DNA from: Mercurialis annua
Taxonomy: Eukaryota; Streptophyta; Magnoliopsida; Malpighiales; Euphorbiaceae
NCBI RefSeq assembly: GCF_937616625.2
Contig: NC_065573.1
Span: forward strand, 22,121,001-22,185,000
Direction: 5' to 3'
Length of the DNA: 64,000 bases
Within the stretch, counting starts at the first letter, position 1. Each line of letters opens with the position of its first letter. Below, piece by piece: positions 29,579 to 43,148 of the stretch. Position numbers and translations under genes: made by a program. The notes under the pieces were generated by a model. It was not told the DNA's origin, did no database searches, and saw only the letters and a list, made by a program, of their open reading frames with translations.

Positions 29579-32500
29579 ATGGCGACGAAACTCAATGCGC
29601 TAATACAACCGCAGCAACAGCGACAGCAGCAGCAACAACAGCCATCGCAGCCACTGCATGAGACTCCTCCTGCCGATGCGCCGCCGAAGCAGGTGGCAGT
29701 GGCGATGGACAGGCTGTCGCAAGCAGCACGTCTCATTGCTGACATTAGAATCGGAGCTGATCGGCTTCTAGAAGCATTATTTATAGCGTCGCAGCCTCAT
29801 CAGAGTAGTAAACCGTTGCAATTGTTTGTTAAAGAAGATGTTGCAATGCGCCAGCATCTACAGGATCTTCGCTCCCTTGGTATCGTCTCTTTCAACTTTT
29901 TAACCTAATTTGTTTGAATCACTGAATAAATTATCTAGTCAAGCTGAAAAATTGGCAGTCTAAAAGAAATGAAATCAATCATTGAACTGTTAGATAGTAA
30001 TTTTATTGCAGAGAAACCCTTGAAATTTGGTTTTTGTTTGGTAGGAAAGCAGCTTGAAGAATCTGGAGTTCTTAATGATTCGTTAAGGTCGAGAAGTAAT
30101 ACATGGGGGCTACACATGCCATTAGTGTGTCCAGATGGTGCAGTCGTTGCCTATGCCTGGAAACGACAGCTTGCTGGTCAAGCTGGTGCTTCAGCTGTTG
30201 ATAGAACAAGGTTTGGTTGGTTTCAACATCTTTGATATTGTTATAACAAAAAAGGAATTGCATTGTTTAATAATGTAAGTGTGGTGTGCCCTTTCCGTCT
30301 AAATTTTGTAGGTTAGCGTTGAAGGCGTTTACGGATCAGAAAAGAAGATTCTTTCCTCACTTAGATGATGGACAAGAGAGTCAAAATAGCGAATCATCAG
30401 TGGCAAAGAAACATTGTAGTTCGCGAGAAGTACCACCAGTGGATGTTCTTGTTGAAGAACTTAGTGATTGCAAAACACTGTCGGCTGTTTTGACACGTTT
30501 TGAGAAAGAAATGACAAATGTGAAAATTTCTACTTTTGAACGACTGGATTGGCTGAAAAGAGCTTCTTCTTTACCAGCTTCATCTGATGAGAATCCTGTA
30601 GAAACAGTGAAAGAACATGCTTTTCCCACTTTAAATAAGCTAAGAACTGGATCGCAGGGCTCTGCCAGTGTTATTATGGATAGAGTCGCTGTAATTGAGT
30701 TGCTGTTCCCTTCTGTTTTTAGAGTTATTATATCCTTGCATCCAGTTGGTTCTATTGAGCCAGATGCAGTTGCATTCTTCTCGCCAAATGAGGTAATTTT
30801 GTTTGTTAGATACCTGTTATTCGCCAAATGAGGTAATTTTGTTTGTTAGATACCTGTTATTCTGAATCCTAGTTCCTTATTGGTTAAATGCTAATTGTGT
30901 TATTCATATTGCCTACAACTGTTAGAGTTACCCCTCTGATTGTTCAGAAGTTAGATTACTTCAACTTATCAATCTTGTGTTGCAATTGAGAGCTTCATCA
31001 TATTTCTTCTATTGAAGCTTAAATAATATGTGCTAAAATAATGATTAGTTGCATTTAAGTGCATGCTTGGATATGTCCTCAGTTCTCACTTTTACTACAT
31101 TACGGCTATGTTTTAGGTGAAGTTATCAGTTGGTGAGTTTATGTGCAGAGGCAAACTGCTGCAAGTCAATTTACATTATTGAAGTTGATTTGTCAAATTC
31201 ATTTCCAAACTTAATGAATTTCTGGCACAGTGGATTGTATGAGGAATTGAATGCCTTTAATTCTCATTAGCTTGTATGGGAGTCTATTTCCATTTCAATA
31301 CTATTGCATTGTCTTGAACAGAGATTACTATCATATTTAATCTCAGATCGTCTGATTGTGATGTTGCCATGCATCATAAGGACCAGAATACAAGTTCAGC
31401 CAAGTTTTGGTATGTTGAATGGGTTGATTGGTAAAACTTTGTTATGCTTGAGCTTCAAATAATCTCATTAACTTTTTCCGATGTAGCATCAAAACTGATC
31501 TAGTTTTAATTTAAAAAATATTTAGCAAAGTGCAATTGCTAGGAGTAGGAAGTAGGAAATAGGAACTACACACAATTGAAACATATCCAACCCTGACTTT
31601 GTGAAATTGAAGTCACAAGACAACTAAAGTAGTTGGCGGAAAGGAAGGAAATGAGGAGGATTTATAACATATGTTAGATTACCATTTTCAGTTCATGTTT
31701 TCCGAGAACCCAAGAGACTTGTTTTGATTCCTTGGCAGGTAGGGTTGCAGGAATGAATATGAGAAGTCACTCATCAAAATGAGTAAGAATGTAAGGAGGA
31801 TAGGTGTTAGATTGAAGCTTCATTTTGATGATGCTTAAATAAAGCCCAAGATTATTGGCATGGGTGAGGTTCAGAATAGGGATCACTTTTGAGTTATTGT
31901 CTAGGATCAATATTAAAATTATGCATGTCCTTTGGTTCTCAAGTGGCAACTTAAGCTAAGAATAATTTTTTTATTGAGAACTGGAGTCAAATTTAAAATT
32001 GGCTCCAAGAATAGGAAAGAGGTTTAGCAGAAAACTTGGTAGACTGGCACTTTGAACTTGCAATTCCAAGTTGTTGGCTGGGGGTTCAAATCCCACTATT
32101 AAAGGAGCATTGGTGTAGAAAGTTAACCCCGGTTGTGTAAGACTTGCACTAAGGGTGAATGGAGTCGGTCGTTTATTACTGGAATGGACTTCAAGTTCAA
32201 GGGCTATGGTTGTCTGATTAAGAGTTCCTCTAATAAGTAGCATTACTCACATTAATGGTTTATGAAGTTATGTTATGCACAGGCCCCATTCTGCTCAAGC
32301 TTAAATTTCATCAATATCTATCTGGTCTTCTCTTTTACATTTTGTTGGACATTTTCATTCATCTCTTACACTTTGTATTTGGCAGGGAGGTAGCTATATG
32401 CATGCACGAGGTTCCTCAGCTCATCATGTGTTTAGACAGATTACGGTGACCATTTTTTATCTCTTATTAGTTGTCTTGTTTTGCTGGTGTCTGATATGTT

Positions 32501-33023
32501 TTGACCTTTCAGCTCGAGCTAATCTCGTTTTTTTTTCCTTCTAAACATCAAGTAATCCCTTCAAAACCTTTTTGCAGGAGCATGCTGCTACGGCTCTGCA
32601 ACACTTTCTCGGGATTAAGGCTGAAGTAGCACTATATTTTCTTTTGGTATGCTCGTTCATTTTTGAAATTTTGTCTTTCATTGTTCTTCAAGAACATTCA
32701 TATTGCTGAAATGATAGTAATTTTTTTTGTTTATGAAGCACTGGATCTGCAGCTACCAAACACTGTTTTCCAAAGTTTGCAGGTGAAGGTCATTTCTATA
32801 ACCTTTATGAGTTTCGCAATTTGATTTATGTTATGAACTAAACAGTTGTCTGTGCAGCAAATGTGGAAAACTACTAGCAATGGACCGAAAATCATCATTA
32901 TTACTACCTCCGGTTCAACGACCTTGTCGTCATTTTTATCCTCCGAAAATTTCATCAACCAAGGATCAGGCCCCAGATGTCCCAGGGGCTTATCATATAG
33001 GATGCTTTTCAGAAGATTCATAG
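29579..33023 (+). CDS. MED27: Mediator complex subunit 27 (MED27), seven exons
   Basis: Exons 29579-29879, 30045-30210, 30312-30792, 32386-32445, 32578-32646, 32739-32782 and 32858-33023 join in frame to 428 aa. The N-terminus has a glutamine-rich tract (about residues 11-26), then the plant MED27 helix region (VAMDRLSQAARLIADIRIGADRLLEALF). The C-terminus is the Med27 zinc-binding-like domain (SKCGKLLAMDRKSS, PPVQRPCRHFYPP, GAYHIGCFSED). MED27 is part of the Mediator tail/upper-middle region that connects activators with RNA polymerase II. A perfect 40-bp tandem duplication covers the end of exon 3 and its donor site; I used the first GT. The 1.6-kb third intron contains a possible SINE remnant (about 31985-32200). 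Confidence 0.93.
30781..30860 (+). repeat. Perfect 40-bp tandem duplication across the MED27 exon 3 splice donor
   Basis: The unit 30781-30820 is repeated exactly at 30821-30860. Each copy contains the final exon codons (tcgccaaatgag) and the donor gtaatttt, so there are two identical candidate 5' splice sites. Confidence 0.97.
31985..32200 (-). repeat. Possible SINE remnant in MED27 intron 3
   Basis: Contains 'gggggttcaaatcccac', which resembles a polymerase III B box, with surrounding GC-richer DNA than the rest of the intron. No A box, tail or target duplication was confirmed, and the orientation is unsure. An antisense open frame here (31971-32243) has no recognisable protein. Confidence 0.3.
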
Positions 33024-34216
33024 TCTTGCTGATGATACCTAAACATTTGAAGTAGAAGAGATAAATCTGAAGGAGTAGTTTCATCGGTAAGATTTGCAGT
33101 TCAGAGGAAGAGGTAACAGTTTTGTAATTTTCAGTTAGTCCAATGTTAATGTCGATAGAATCGGCCATACGTGGCATAGATATTATGTAAATATAAGGTG
33201 TATCACATCTTCTCTAAAGGCTCTTGTGGTGTAAAATGTGTTGGAATCTCAATGATGAAACAGCCCTTCTGATGAACTCATTTGATTGGCTATGGAAAGT
33301 AAGTTTGGTTTTGGCAAGGACTGAAGAGAACAAAAACCCTGAAACTATCCTCCAGCTGTCCTTAAAAAGACAAAAGTGCACCCACATGGGAAAGTATCAA
33401 TCAAGCATTGCCCTACTTGGTACCCTTCTGCTTTTATCGCATCTGCTATGTTTTGTTTGTAGTTATGTTGCACTAAATTAAAAAATTATAATGTAAGATT
33501 CAAGCAATTTCCAAATAATATAGATTTTTTTGCATATGATGGAGTGCAAGGTAGTTTGTTGTGACAATAATGGGGAATGATGAAAGCGCAAAGGATCATT
33601 CCGATTTTAAAATTTAAACATTATGATCGGGGACATGAAAAATCTAGATCAAAAGAATCTAAATTAACTTAATTTTAATCTGTACTTTTCATTTACATGA
33701 ATGGTGTAGATTAAGTGAACTTGATTTAATTGAACATGAAAGGGTCTTGATCTATTTTGGTCAATTAATTCACACTCGATAATTTTAATCAATTAAGAAT
33801 AATATTTTCTAGTTTTAGGTTAATTAACTTTAAATAAACGCGTTCACAACCAGCGATGATCCAGTTTGAAAATTAATTGACCTAAATGATTGTAAATAAT
33901 TATTAATAAGTGAATCAATTGACCTGAGGTGTAAATTTAGAGACTGGATGAACCTTTATTGGATGATAAAGCGAATCCATATAGTGAAAATGACTGCCAC
34001 CTTCGTATCAGATTGACCCACAAACACAGAGAGTGAATAATTTAGGGTTAGCTTTCGGCAGGTGTCGTTGTTCCTTTTGAATCAGGCAATACCATGACTC
34101 TTATTGCCATTGCCAACTTGCCACTCAATTTAACATTCATAATACATTCAAAAGAATAGATAATGATTAACAATTTCAGAGTTTCAAAATCATCTCCAAA
34201 ATGTAAATGGAACACC
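33024..34216. other. MED27 3' flank and AT-rich spacer
   Basis: The first few hundred bases are a likely MED27 3' UTR. The rest (33500-34200) shows inverted words such as ttaattgattaaa but no gene. The open frame at 33224-33481 has no family resemblance. Confidence 0.4.
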
Positions 34217-34227
34217 TATAAGACTAT

Positions 34228-34407
34228 TCATGTGAAGGCTTGGCCTAATGGACAAGTCCTTCCATTGCATGAGGTCGGGTTCAAACTCCTGATTCTCCTC
34301 AATCCGTAATTTGCCTGATTAAATTTGAAAGTTGCATATTAACTTCCGCTAATTCTCGCTAACAACTAACGTAGGGTAGGTCTATCTTTGACAAAAAAAA
34401 AAAGTAG
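34228..34407 (+). mobile_element. SINE with imperfect 11-bp target duplication
   Basis: A box-like ggcttggcctaatgg and B box gggttcaaactcc near the left end, tail aaaaaaaaaaa near 34393-34403. The flanks tataagactat (34217-34227) and tataagattat (34408-34418) differ by one base. Confidence 0.7.
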
Positions 34408-34418
34408 TATAAGATTAT

Positions 34419-35405
34419 ACAAGCATAACAAACCTACGAGTCAAAATCAATGTGCTTAGGAACAATAGCCTAAACACCTTATTTTAACTGAATTAATGAA
34501 TAAACATTACTGCTTAAGCATCCACAATGAGGGTATTGCCATTGCTGCATTGCTGAGGTATTCTTATCCAATTTGCTTTTAATTGCGAGCATGCAGCATA
34601 GAGGTGTACAGAACCAGATTTTATAGAACTACAATCAGCAGGGGATTCTATCTTTTATATCAAAAAGCATAGATTCATGAATTTTTTGGTTTAATCCTGT
34701 AAATCCAGCGATGATCATCTGAGGAACAAATCCTGCAAAGAAATCCTTATCTTGAAACGTGAAGCGTGAAATCTTTTTCTCCCTTTCTTGAAAAAGGTCT
34801 TTAATTATTTATACACAATGATCATATGCTGCTTAAGTAGGTTTGTCCAAACAATCCAAATTTAAAACTCCAACTGCAACCTTCAATAAAATTCCACAAA
34901 TCCAGAAGTTGGAGGACCAAAAGCAATTAATGCTGCCTTCCATTTGCTCACTTAAACATGCCATTATCTGTAGTTATATATAATAAGTGGTCAAGGCAAC
35001 ATTTCAACTAATCCAATTTGTTTGCTGCAAAGAATAAACATTACTGCACCTGAAATTTTCTTCAATACAATATTAAGCTAAATGCATACTGGAACTAAAT
35101 GAAACGCGAAAACAAACCGGAAAGTGCCAGTTTCTAATAGAACTCATAGATAGGAATCAAGCAATAATCAGCAAGAAACTTGCATAATCATTATTGTCCT
35201 ATATCTACACCACCAATAGGACATAATAAAGATAACAAAATTTAAAGCCTACACTGAGACCTTTTAAACACTTGAATGCAGATTCCGCCATAAGAATCAT
35301 CGACAAGTACTGCATATTGACATTGAATACTTTGAAGAAAGAAGAAAGTCAAAACACAATTTATCTACAAACAATTCTTTGAATGAAGGGAATGGAAAAC
35401 CTTTT
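34419..35405. other. 3' flank of the TMK receptor kinase gene
   Basis: AT-rich DNA without a supported gene. The portion next to 35405 is the likely TMK 3' UTR on the minus strand. Confidence 0.4.
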
Positions 35406-38400
35406 TTATCGACCATCAACCGAAGTGAAAGACTCTGCGAATCCGGCTGGCCTTGCCGGGATACTACCCTTGCTGTCTTCTAAGTCCACATAACTGAAGT
35501 CTTTTCCTTCTGCTTCTTGCCAGCCCTTCACCATCTGGTTAAGGGGAAGGCTATAATCAATGCCGCAATATTCTTCTATTTCATCACTTAAAGGTTTCCA
35601 TTTCTCGACGAGTGGGCCTAGTACATTCACAGCATGGCTCATATCTGGCCTTTGATTAGGCTCTCTTGCTGTGCAATGTCCTGCCAGTTCAGCAATTGTG
35701 TAAATACTATCTAATGTTTCCTCCTTCGCGTCGAGAGTAGGGTCGATGGCAGCCCTGAGTTTCTGTTTATCTGATCTTATATGCCAGAACCATGCTGCCA
35801 AATATTGAGTTTCCTCGGGTCTGTCCTCGTCAAGTGCCACCAACCCAGTCAGTAGCTCCATTAACACCACTCCAAAACTGAAGACATCAGCCTTGGTTGT
35901 GATTTTCCCGGTCACTGAACAATTGGAATTAGAAAGTCAGTATCTTTAGAATAACATCATGGCTCAAAGAGAACATCAGAAGTTAAAAATTATAATACAG
36001 TGGCATAACAGAATTTAAAACAATTAGACTTCCAATATTGGCATGACTCAACCAATTGAATTTAGAAAAACTTTGAATCCAGCAGCAGCGATTCAGTTGC
36101 ATCAAACTGATTCATAAGTTAAAAAACAATCACAAATGATTTACTTTTCCACTAAAATCGTGAATTAATCAGAACTATCACGAACCTGTAAACTTATAAA
36201 ATCATAAATTAGATTCTAAAAAACCAAAATGCATAAAGGATTTCATAGGAAAAAGTAAGCAAGAAAAAAGAGAAAACCTTTCATATATTTTATATAACTT
36301 CAGCAGCTACTATAGTGGTAGCAGCAAATTCAGAGAATGCAGAACAGGATGCTTACCAGCATATTCAGGTGCCAAGTATCCAAAAGTACCAGCAAGTCTG
36401 GTCACCACAGATCTCTCACCATCAGGAGCGAGTTTCACTAATCCAAAATCTGAAACTTTTGCTTTGAAATTATCATCGAGCAATATATTTGACGATTTAA
36501 GATCTCTGTGTATGAAACTTCTGTGAGCTAGATTATGAAGATATTCCACTCCTCTAGCAACATCCAAGGCAATATTGAGCCTTCTCTTCCACGAAAGAGG
36601 CTCCAATTCGAAGGTCTTCCAGTGGAATAGATGCCTACTGAGGGCTCCTTGAGGCATATACTCATAAACAAGAATTCTCTCATTGCCTTCAACTGAATAG
36701 CCAAGAAGCGATACTAAATGACGATGCCTCACCGTTGAAAGAACGGCAATCTCAGCCTGGAATTCATCCAAGGCTTTGTTGGTAATCACACCAGCTTCCA
36801 TTCTTTTTACAGCTATTTTTGTTCCATCATCTAATTCTCCTTTGTAAACCACTCCAAAGCCACCACGGCCAAGCTCATTCTCTGGTGCAAAATTTTTCGT
36901 AACATTTCGAAGAACTTGAACAGATATGACCAGGTTTCCTGCTTCAATGACATGAGACTCCCCAGTACTACTACCAACAGAATCACTTACTGTTCTTGTA
37001 GTACTGCTTCCATTAGTTTGATTAGCAACAACAATTTTAATGTCATTCGGATCAGATGGATCTCTAGGATGAATCACTAGAGAACTTGGAGCCTGGTAGG
37101 TATCTTTTCTCTTCTTACAAAAATAAATAGATACAGGAATTATCAACATAGCAACAACTGCAATACTTGCAAGAGGAGCTACAATTGCAACTAAAGTAGA
37201 TCTCCTAGGGCTTTTCTCCATAATTGATTCTACCGACGAGTCGCCATGAGAAGAACCGGCACCTTTCGTTTGTGACGATGACGGATTATTTGGTGAATCT
37301 GTATTCCTAGATGATGGATTACTATCAGGAGATGGAGCTGTCTTATCACCAGTTAACACAGGATTCCCATCAATAACAACATTCACAGTACTTGAAAATT
37401 TTGGTAATGGAGGCAGAATATTATTGTCACTAATATCCAAAGTTTTCAAAAAAGCTAAACTAGTCCAATTTGTAGGAATCACACCAGTAAGATTGTTACC
37501 TCCAAGTCTAATCTGATGAAGTGAACCTAAATTTGCAACCGAAGGACTCAAGATACCGCTAAGATTCTGATTCGACAAAGCAATTGAATAAACCTTATTT
37601 GACTCACATGTGACCCCTATCCATGATGAACATGGGTCATTACCAATCCATGAAGAAACAAGCCTTGCAGGATAACTTAATCCATCAAGAAACTCTATAA
37701 GTGCCATAACTTCTGGGGCACAAGAAACTCCTACAGTGGTTAAACAAAAGGGATTTGAAGCACATAATACTTTAGTAGCTTTAAACTTTGGAATTGGACC
37801 CATCAACTGATTATTGTTCAAATCTAAATGCTGTAATGGTAAATTTTCCAAGCTATCAGGAACTAATCCAACCAATTTATTACCATTAAGATTGAGATCT
37901 TTCAACTGAGTCAAATTACCAATACCCTCTGGAATTTTACCTGTGAACTGATTCCCATGAAGCCATAGAACAGTTGCTGACTCCATTGTTGCCACCAAAT
38001 CAATGGTACCAGTCAAGCCACCACCTTTCTGGTTATTCAGCCATAGATTCTGCAAAGACATGCCTCCTTTAAAAGTAGGTGGAATTTCACCAGACAAACT
38101 ATTACCAGAGAGTCTCAAATTCTGCAAAGATACCAAATTCCCAAGAAAATCAGGCAATGGACCAACCAAATTACAAGACATACAAGAAAGATTAGTCAAC
38201 TGAGAAGAATCCTGCAAATCCTTAGGGAATGTCCACCCAGTAGTGGCATTAATAGGGTTATCATCCAATGCCAAAACTTGCAGATTGGTCAAACCACTAA
38301 AGAAATCAAATGGTATAGAATCAAACTGATTATAATCCAAATAAGCAAACTGTAAATTAGACAATCCTTTAAAAGATGGTAAAGCACCAGTGAACTGATT

Positions 38401-38727
38401 CCTCTGTAATCCTAAATTCTCAAGCATGGTAAGGTGGTTTAAATTCTGAGGCAAAGGACCTTTCAAGTTCATATTCTGAACTTGAATCTGAGTAACCCTT
38501 GAGTTAACACAATGAACATGCTTCCATAACTGCCCACATGGATCATCATCACCATTATCTGGCCACTCTAAGAGCTCTGAATTCTTTAACCCGTCTCTGA
38601 ATTCTTTGAGAATTGCCAAGTCATTGGGATCTGTATCACTGTAAACCACAACCAGTAGATAAAGCAGTAAAATTTCTGCTAAAACTAGCTGCTTTTTCAT
38701 GGTGGTTACGGATCTACAGAGCTGCAT
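35406..38727 (-). CDS. TMK-type leucine-rich-repeat receptor-like kinase (TMK3/TMK1-like), two exons
   Basis: Exon 1 (38727-36357) and exon 2 (35914-35406) join across a phase-1 intron to 959 aa, or 950 aa if the second ATG (38700) is used. That ATG directly precedes a good signal peptide (MKKQLVLAEILLLYLLVVV), so I favour it. The ectodomain has two LRR blocks, each opened by a DPC...W..V.C cap (DPCGQLWKHVHC; DPCSSWIGVTC), separated by a non-LRR island, the TMK hallmark. A Ser/Pro-rich stalk, a single membrane span (about VAIVAPLASIAVVAMLIIPV) and a kinase follow, with GRGGFG, IAVKRME, HRDLKSSN, DFG and GTFGYLAPEYA. The C-terminus ends SFTSVDGR. TMKs are plasma-membrane kinases in auxin and growth signalling. 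Which TMK it is cannot be settled here. Confidence 0.93.
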
Positions 38728-39370
38728 TTTTCTTCATCAAGAACACCACTTTAACTCCATTTTAAGCTTTTTTCCAATACCCAGTTCGAATCTTTGATCA
38801 AAAACACAAAAACAACTCAAATTCTTACACAGTAATCAGTTTATAGAGTGTGAAGTATGAGAATTTCAGTGACCAACAATGGCTAACAGTGCTGGAAATG
38901 ATAAGAAAACACAGCAAAGTTAAGATTATTTAAGGAAATTGTAAGAGAAATTGAAGATTAAGAGATGAAAAATGGGTAATGAAGAACATAAAATGTATTT
39001 TTGTGAAAAGTAGATTGCCACACATTACACTTGACATGGCTACTTTTTCTACAAGTAGCAGACACAATCAATACAGTACTATAAAAGGGTATTCTTGTCT
39101 TTTGGAAGGCCGTTATGGATATTTTTTATTTACTTTTTTTGCAAAGAATAATTAGGGTATGTTTAAGGTGGAGAGACCAAATAGTTGTAAGTTAATTGTC
39201 GATTATGAATTTTATAGTATCTCTCGTTTAGTTTCCTTTTAAGTAAATTGATTTTTTTGGTATGTATTATGGCAATGTTAATTATGGATTAGCCTCACCC
39301 AAACTTAATTGTTACTATTATTTTTTTTTATAAGGATGTAAGTATATTGATATGATGTTATAATTCAAAG
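38728..39370 (-). promoter_or_regulatory. TMK 5' leader and upstream region
   Basis: Holds the presumed 5' UTR and promoter of the TMK gene. No clear TATA box or known element could be fixed by eye. Confidence 0.35.
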
Positions 39371-39372
39371 TA

Positions 39373-40002
39373 GAGTCGACCCTCTGATAATTAATATATA
39401 TGATAAATTAAAAATTTATTAATTATTAAAATTATTAATTTATTGAATTTATATAAAAAAATTATAAAAGATATTTTAAAGCATCTACATTAATAGACCT
39501 AATATTAATATTATATTATAAAAAACTAACTAAATACACTTTACAATCACTCAATTTAAAAAAAAAAAATTTATATTCAATTTAAAAAATATCAATTGAT
39601 ATCAAACTAAAAAAATAATTATTAAGAAGTTGTATTCATAAAATAAAATAATTTTTAATATTTTTTATATTAGAGATACTTTACTTACTTTAATTTGTTT
39701 ATCTGATAATTTCTTTTAAAATTTCTCAAAAAAAATAAAAAAAGTCATAATTTGATGATATTTTAACTTCCACTTTATGAATTAAGGTTAGTATTATCTC
39801 AAATAAATCATCAATTGTTATATATTTCTTTAAAAAATCTCTATAATAATTAATATTCATGTAGAATATATTTTAAATTTTATTAATTATTAAATAATAG
39901 AATTATTAATTATCCGACGTGGAACGAAGTCAGTTCTCTCAATTTTTTATTAATTATTAGAATTATTAATTTATAGAATATTAACTATTAGAGGGTCGAC
40001 AG
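39373..40002. mobile_element. Tc1/mariner-like element, TA-flanked, 630 bp, non-coding
   Basis: Ends gagtcgaccctct (left) and agagggtcgacag (right) are inverted repeats, extended by ttaat/attaa-type matches to about 21 bp. TA flanks both sides (39371-39372 and 40003-40004) at the same distance from the tcgaccc core. The interior is AT-rich with repeated ttattaattatta words and contains no transposase. Confidence 0.75.
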
Positions 40003-40032
40003 TATTGTAGATCAAAACTATAAAACAATTAT

Positions 40033-40294
40033 GGCATCGTTTGGATTGATGGATTCTAAACGATGGATTCTAAACAATTTATGGATTTGGACAAAATTTA
40101 TCGTTTGCCTAGAAAAAAAATTAATAGAATTCATGGATTTATAAATTCCCTCATTTTCTACAATCCATGATTTTTGAGGGTTTTCCCACCTATTAGATTG
40201 AAAAGTCCAAATCCACCATTGATTTTATATTCAATCCAAACGATGGAATTTTAAAATCTATATGAATTTTAAAAACCTCAATCCAAACGGTGCC
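40033..40294. mobile_element. Harbinger-type MITE, 262 bp
   Basis: Left end GGCATCGTTTGGATTGATGG and right end, read inverted, GGCACCGTTTGGATTGAGG match over about 19 bp. A TAT trinucleotide lies directly on each side. A longer direct repeat, ctataaaacaa, also occurs at 40018-40028 and 40294-40304. It lies 30 bp from the mariner-like element. Confidence 0.8.
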
Positions 40295-40297
40295 TAT

Positions 40298-43011
40298 AAA
40301 ACAACTAAAACCTTATACCTGGTTTACCAACTGAAAGTTGAAATGAAATAACAATAAAATTTACAAATACAAATTTTATAAGGGTGATTGTAGACGGGAA
40401 GAATTCAAGTGTTAAGGACTCCTGATACCAATTACACTCTCATGACTTTTATTAACCGTTTATTATGATGTTAATATATTTCAAACAACAATATTAAAAA
40501 TTTAGATATATAAGAATTTAAATTTAAAATTTGAACAAAGTTGAAAAGTCTTGAATTATCAAAAATTTACACAAATCAACTTCAAAACTAACAAAAACAC
40601 TCTAAAATACACAAAATTTTCCAAAATTAAAGCTATTTATTCAAAAAAAAACAAAGAACATGTTTAAATAAACGAGATAAGAGACAATAATTTTCGGCTA
40701 AAAGGCGAATTTCACCATCTCCGATCTCGAAACTAATGAAAATTTTCTCCCTCCCTCCCTCCTTTCTTAAATTTCATTGTTATTCATATATATCCTTTTT
40801 TCGTCACATTTTAATTATATTTTTATTAAAAAAATTCAAAAATATGTAGCATTCCAATTGAAAATTTCCACATATATTATATTTTTAAGTACACTTTTAT
40901 CTTTCTATTTATTTTATATTTAAAATGAATTTTTAATAAAATATGAAGTATTTAATATAATAATAAAACTGTAGTCTATCAAGTGAATTTTTTAAATGTT
41001 GTGTAGAAATATTTTGACAAATAGGACAGCAAGAGTAGATATTATTAGTCTAATAATAAAAGGCCAAAATTTTCCAATTTTTTAAAATTTTATTAAAACT
41101 TTTTAACAATTGTAATCTTTCTCAATTAATCAATTCGTTGTAAATTTAGAGATTATTTATATAATATCATACTTTTCAAATTAAATTTCACAAATTTTGG
41201 CCAAGTTTTTATAATTTCTATCGATAGCCTTATTTGCTAATTTAATTTCAAAAATGATACTTCTCAATTAGAGTTTTTTTCTTTTCTCTCATTTTCTCTT
41301 ATTTTTATCAAATTATCTTTTCTCTATTTCTCTGTGTCTCTATTTCTCTCTTCTCAATTTTGTTTTTCTTCTCCACTTCTCAAATATGTCATTTTTCTTT
41401 TTTCTTTTTAATTCACAACCACAACGTGACTCTGTTTTTTTCTGGTTGCTTCATCATTGTCATTCTTTCGGTGGATTTATCATTGTCTTTTTTTTTTCGA
41501 TGATTCTATCGTCGTCGTCTTTTCTCCTGTGATTTTTTCATCATCGTCTTTTTTTAATAGTTTTATCGTCGCCGATCTTTTTCGCTTTTTTAAATTTTTT
41601 GTGATTAATAGATTTTTTTTGTGATTTTTAAAAAATTTATACACAAATTATTATAAATCTATTTATCTCTTGTTAATATAATTATTCTATTGTTAATATA
41701 ATTATTATATTGTTCATATAATTGTTCTTTTGTTTTAATACTACTGATTTCGTACACAATGAACTAATTTGTATTTTTGTGGTATTTTTGCTACTGATTT
41801 TATACACTTTAATGGTGTTTTTTCTCCTGATTTCATATATAACGAATTAATTTATGTTTTTATGGTGTTTTTATACTGAAAAAAATCGTACAAATACACT
41901 ATTAATATACTATAAAAACATCATAGAAAAAACACTATAGTAAAATAAAAAAACATAAAACATAAAAAAGTAAAATTAAAATTATAAAACATGTATCTCA
42001 GGTAAAAAAAAATAGATATGATATATAAATAAGTTAAAAAAACATGTCAAGATAATTATGTTTTAAAAAGAGGCACTTTAAAAAATTTCTTCAAAATCTA
42101 TTCAATTTTTTAAAATTGGTATAATTAATTTTAATTATAATAATTATTTTACTTATATTATTAAATTACAAAGCCATCCACCATCTAAATGCATTATTTC
42201 AATTATTGGGAGAGGGAAGTTTATATGAGAAATTGAACTTATAGAGTGATGTTTGCAATTAGACCAATAAAGCTATAGCTCATTTGATTAATGCATTTTT
42301 ATTAAATAGTGACCAAAATGAACAATAATATACATATCAAGAATTATTAGCTATTGTTGTTATTAAAATTACAATTGATTTAAATAATTGACAAAAATAA
42401 TTTAATTTAAAATATTTAAAAAACTATTTAATTAATTTTTAAAAATTGAAATATTTAAAGTGAAAATCAGTCAATTTATTATGGATGAAAAGCTTTTATA
42501 ATTTTTATAATATATTAATAGCATGAAAATGAAACAAAAATAATAAATTAAAGGAATAATTTTATTTATTGAATTCAACATTCTTAAGTCTTTAATTGGG
42601 CATGAATGTTAATATATAAAACCGTGGAATAACTAATAAAATATTTCTTTATAAATAATTATATTTATAATGGACATGCAAAAAAAAGTAGGAATTACCC
42701 ATTTTCAGTTTCCTAAACTATATATATTTTGTTTATTTAGTCCTTAAATTCTTTTATTCTTATCTGTTTTTTCAACTAAGCGAAAACGCATTTAAGTCCT
42801 TAAATGATGAAAATGATGTTGTTTTGTTATTTTTAAAAATGCAAATTGATACCCTAAACAGTGTCGTTTTTGGCACTTAAGGACTGGAAAATAATTTTTT
42901 ACTAAGTTAAAGTATTAGATAAAAATAAAAAATAATTTAAAAACTATATAATTAAAATAGATATAGTTTAAGGATCACAAAATGGACTTATCCAAAAAAA
43001 AAAAGTATACG
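40298..43011. other. Gene-free AT-rich DNA
   Basis: No gene is supported. 41270-41420 is a pyrimidine-rich (ttctct)n-like stretch and 41450-41590 has repeated tcgtcgtctttt words. About 42700-42985 is a palindromic MITE-like block whose ends are 'cctaaactatatatattttg' and, inverted, 'atatagtttaagg'. Confidence 0.45.
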
Positions 43012-43021
43012 TTAATAAAAT

Positions 43022-43138
43022 TTAGTTTAAATGGTTAAAATCTTCTAATACATTTTGGAGATTTCTGCTTTGACCATTAGTTATGTTATATTATATGTAA
43101 CCACTAACTAGATTCTTTCTGGCAAAAAAAAAAAAAAC
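43022..43138 (+). mobile_element. SINE-like insertion with 10-bp target duplication
   Basis: A-box-like tagtttaaatgg at the left end and an A14 tail at the right. ttaataaaat occurs exactly on both sides (43012-43021 and 43139-43148). The B box is degenerate. Confidence 0.65.
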
Positions 43139-43148
43139 TTAATAAAAT

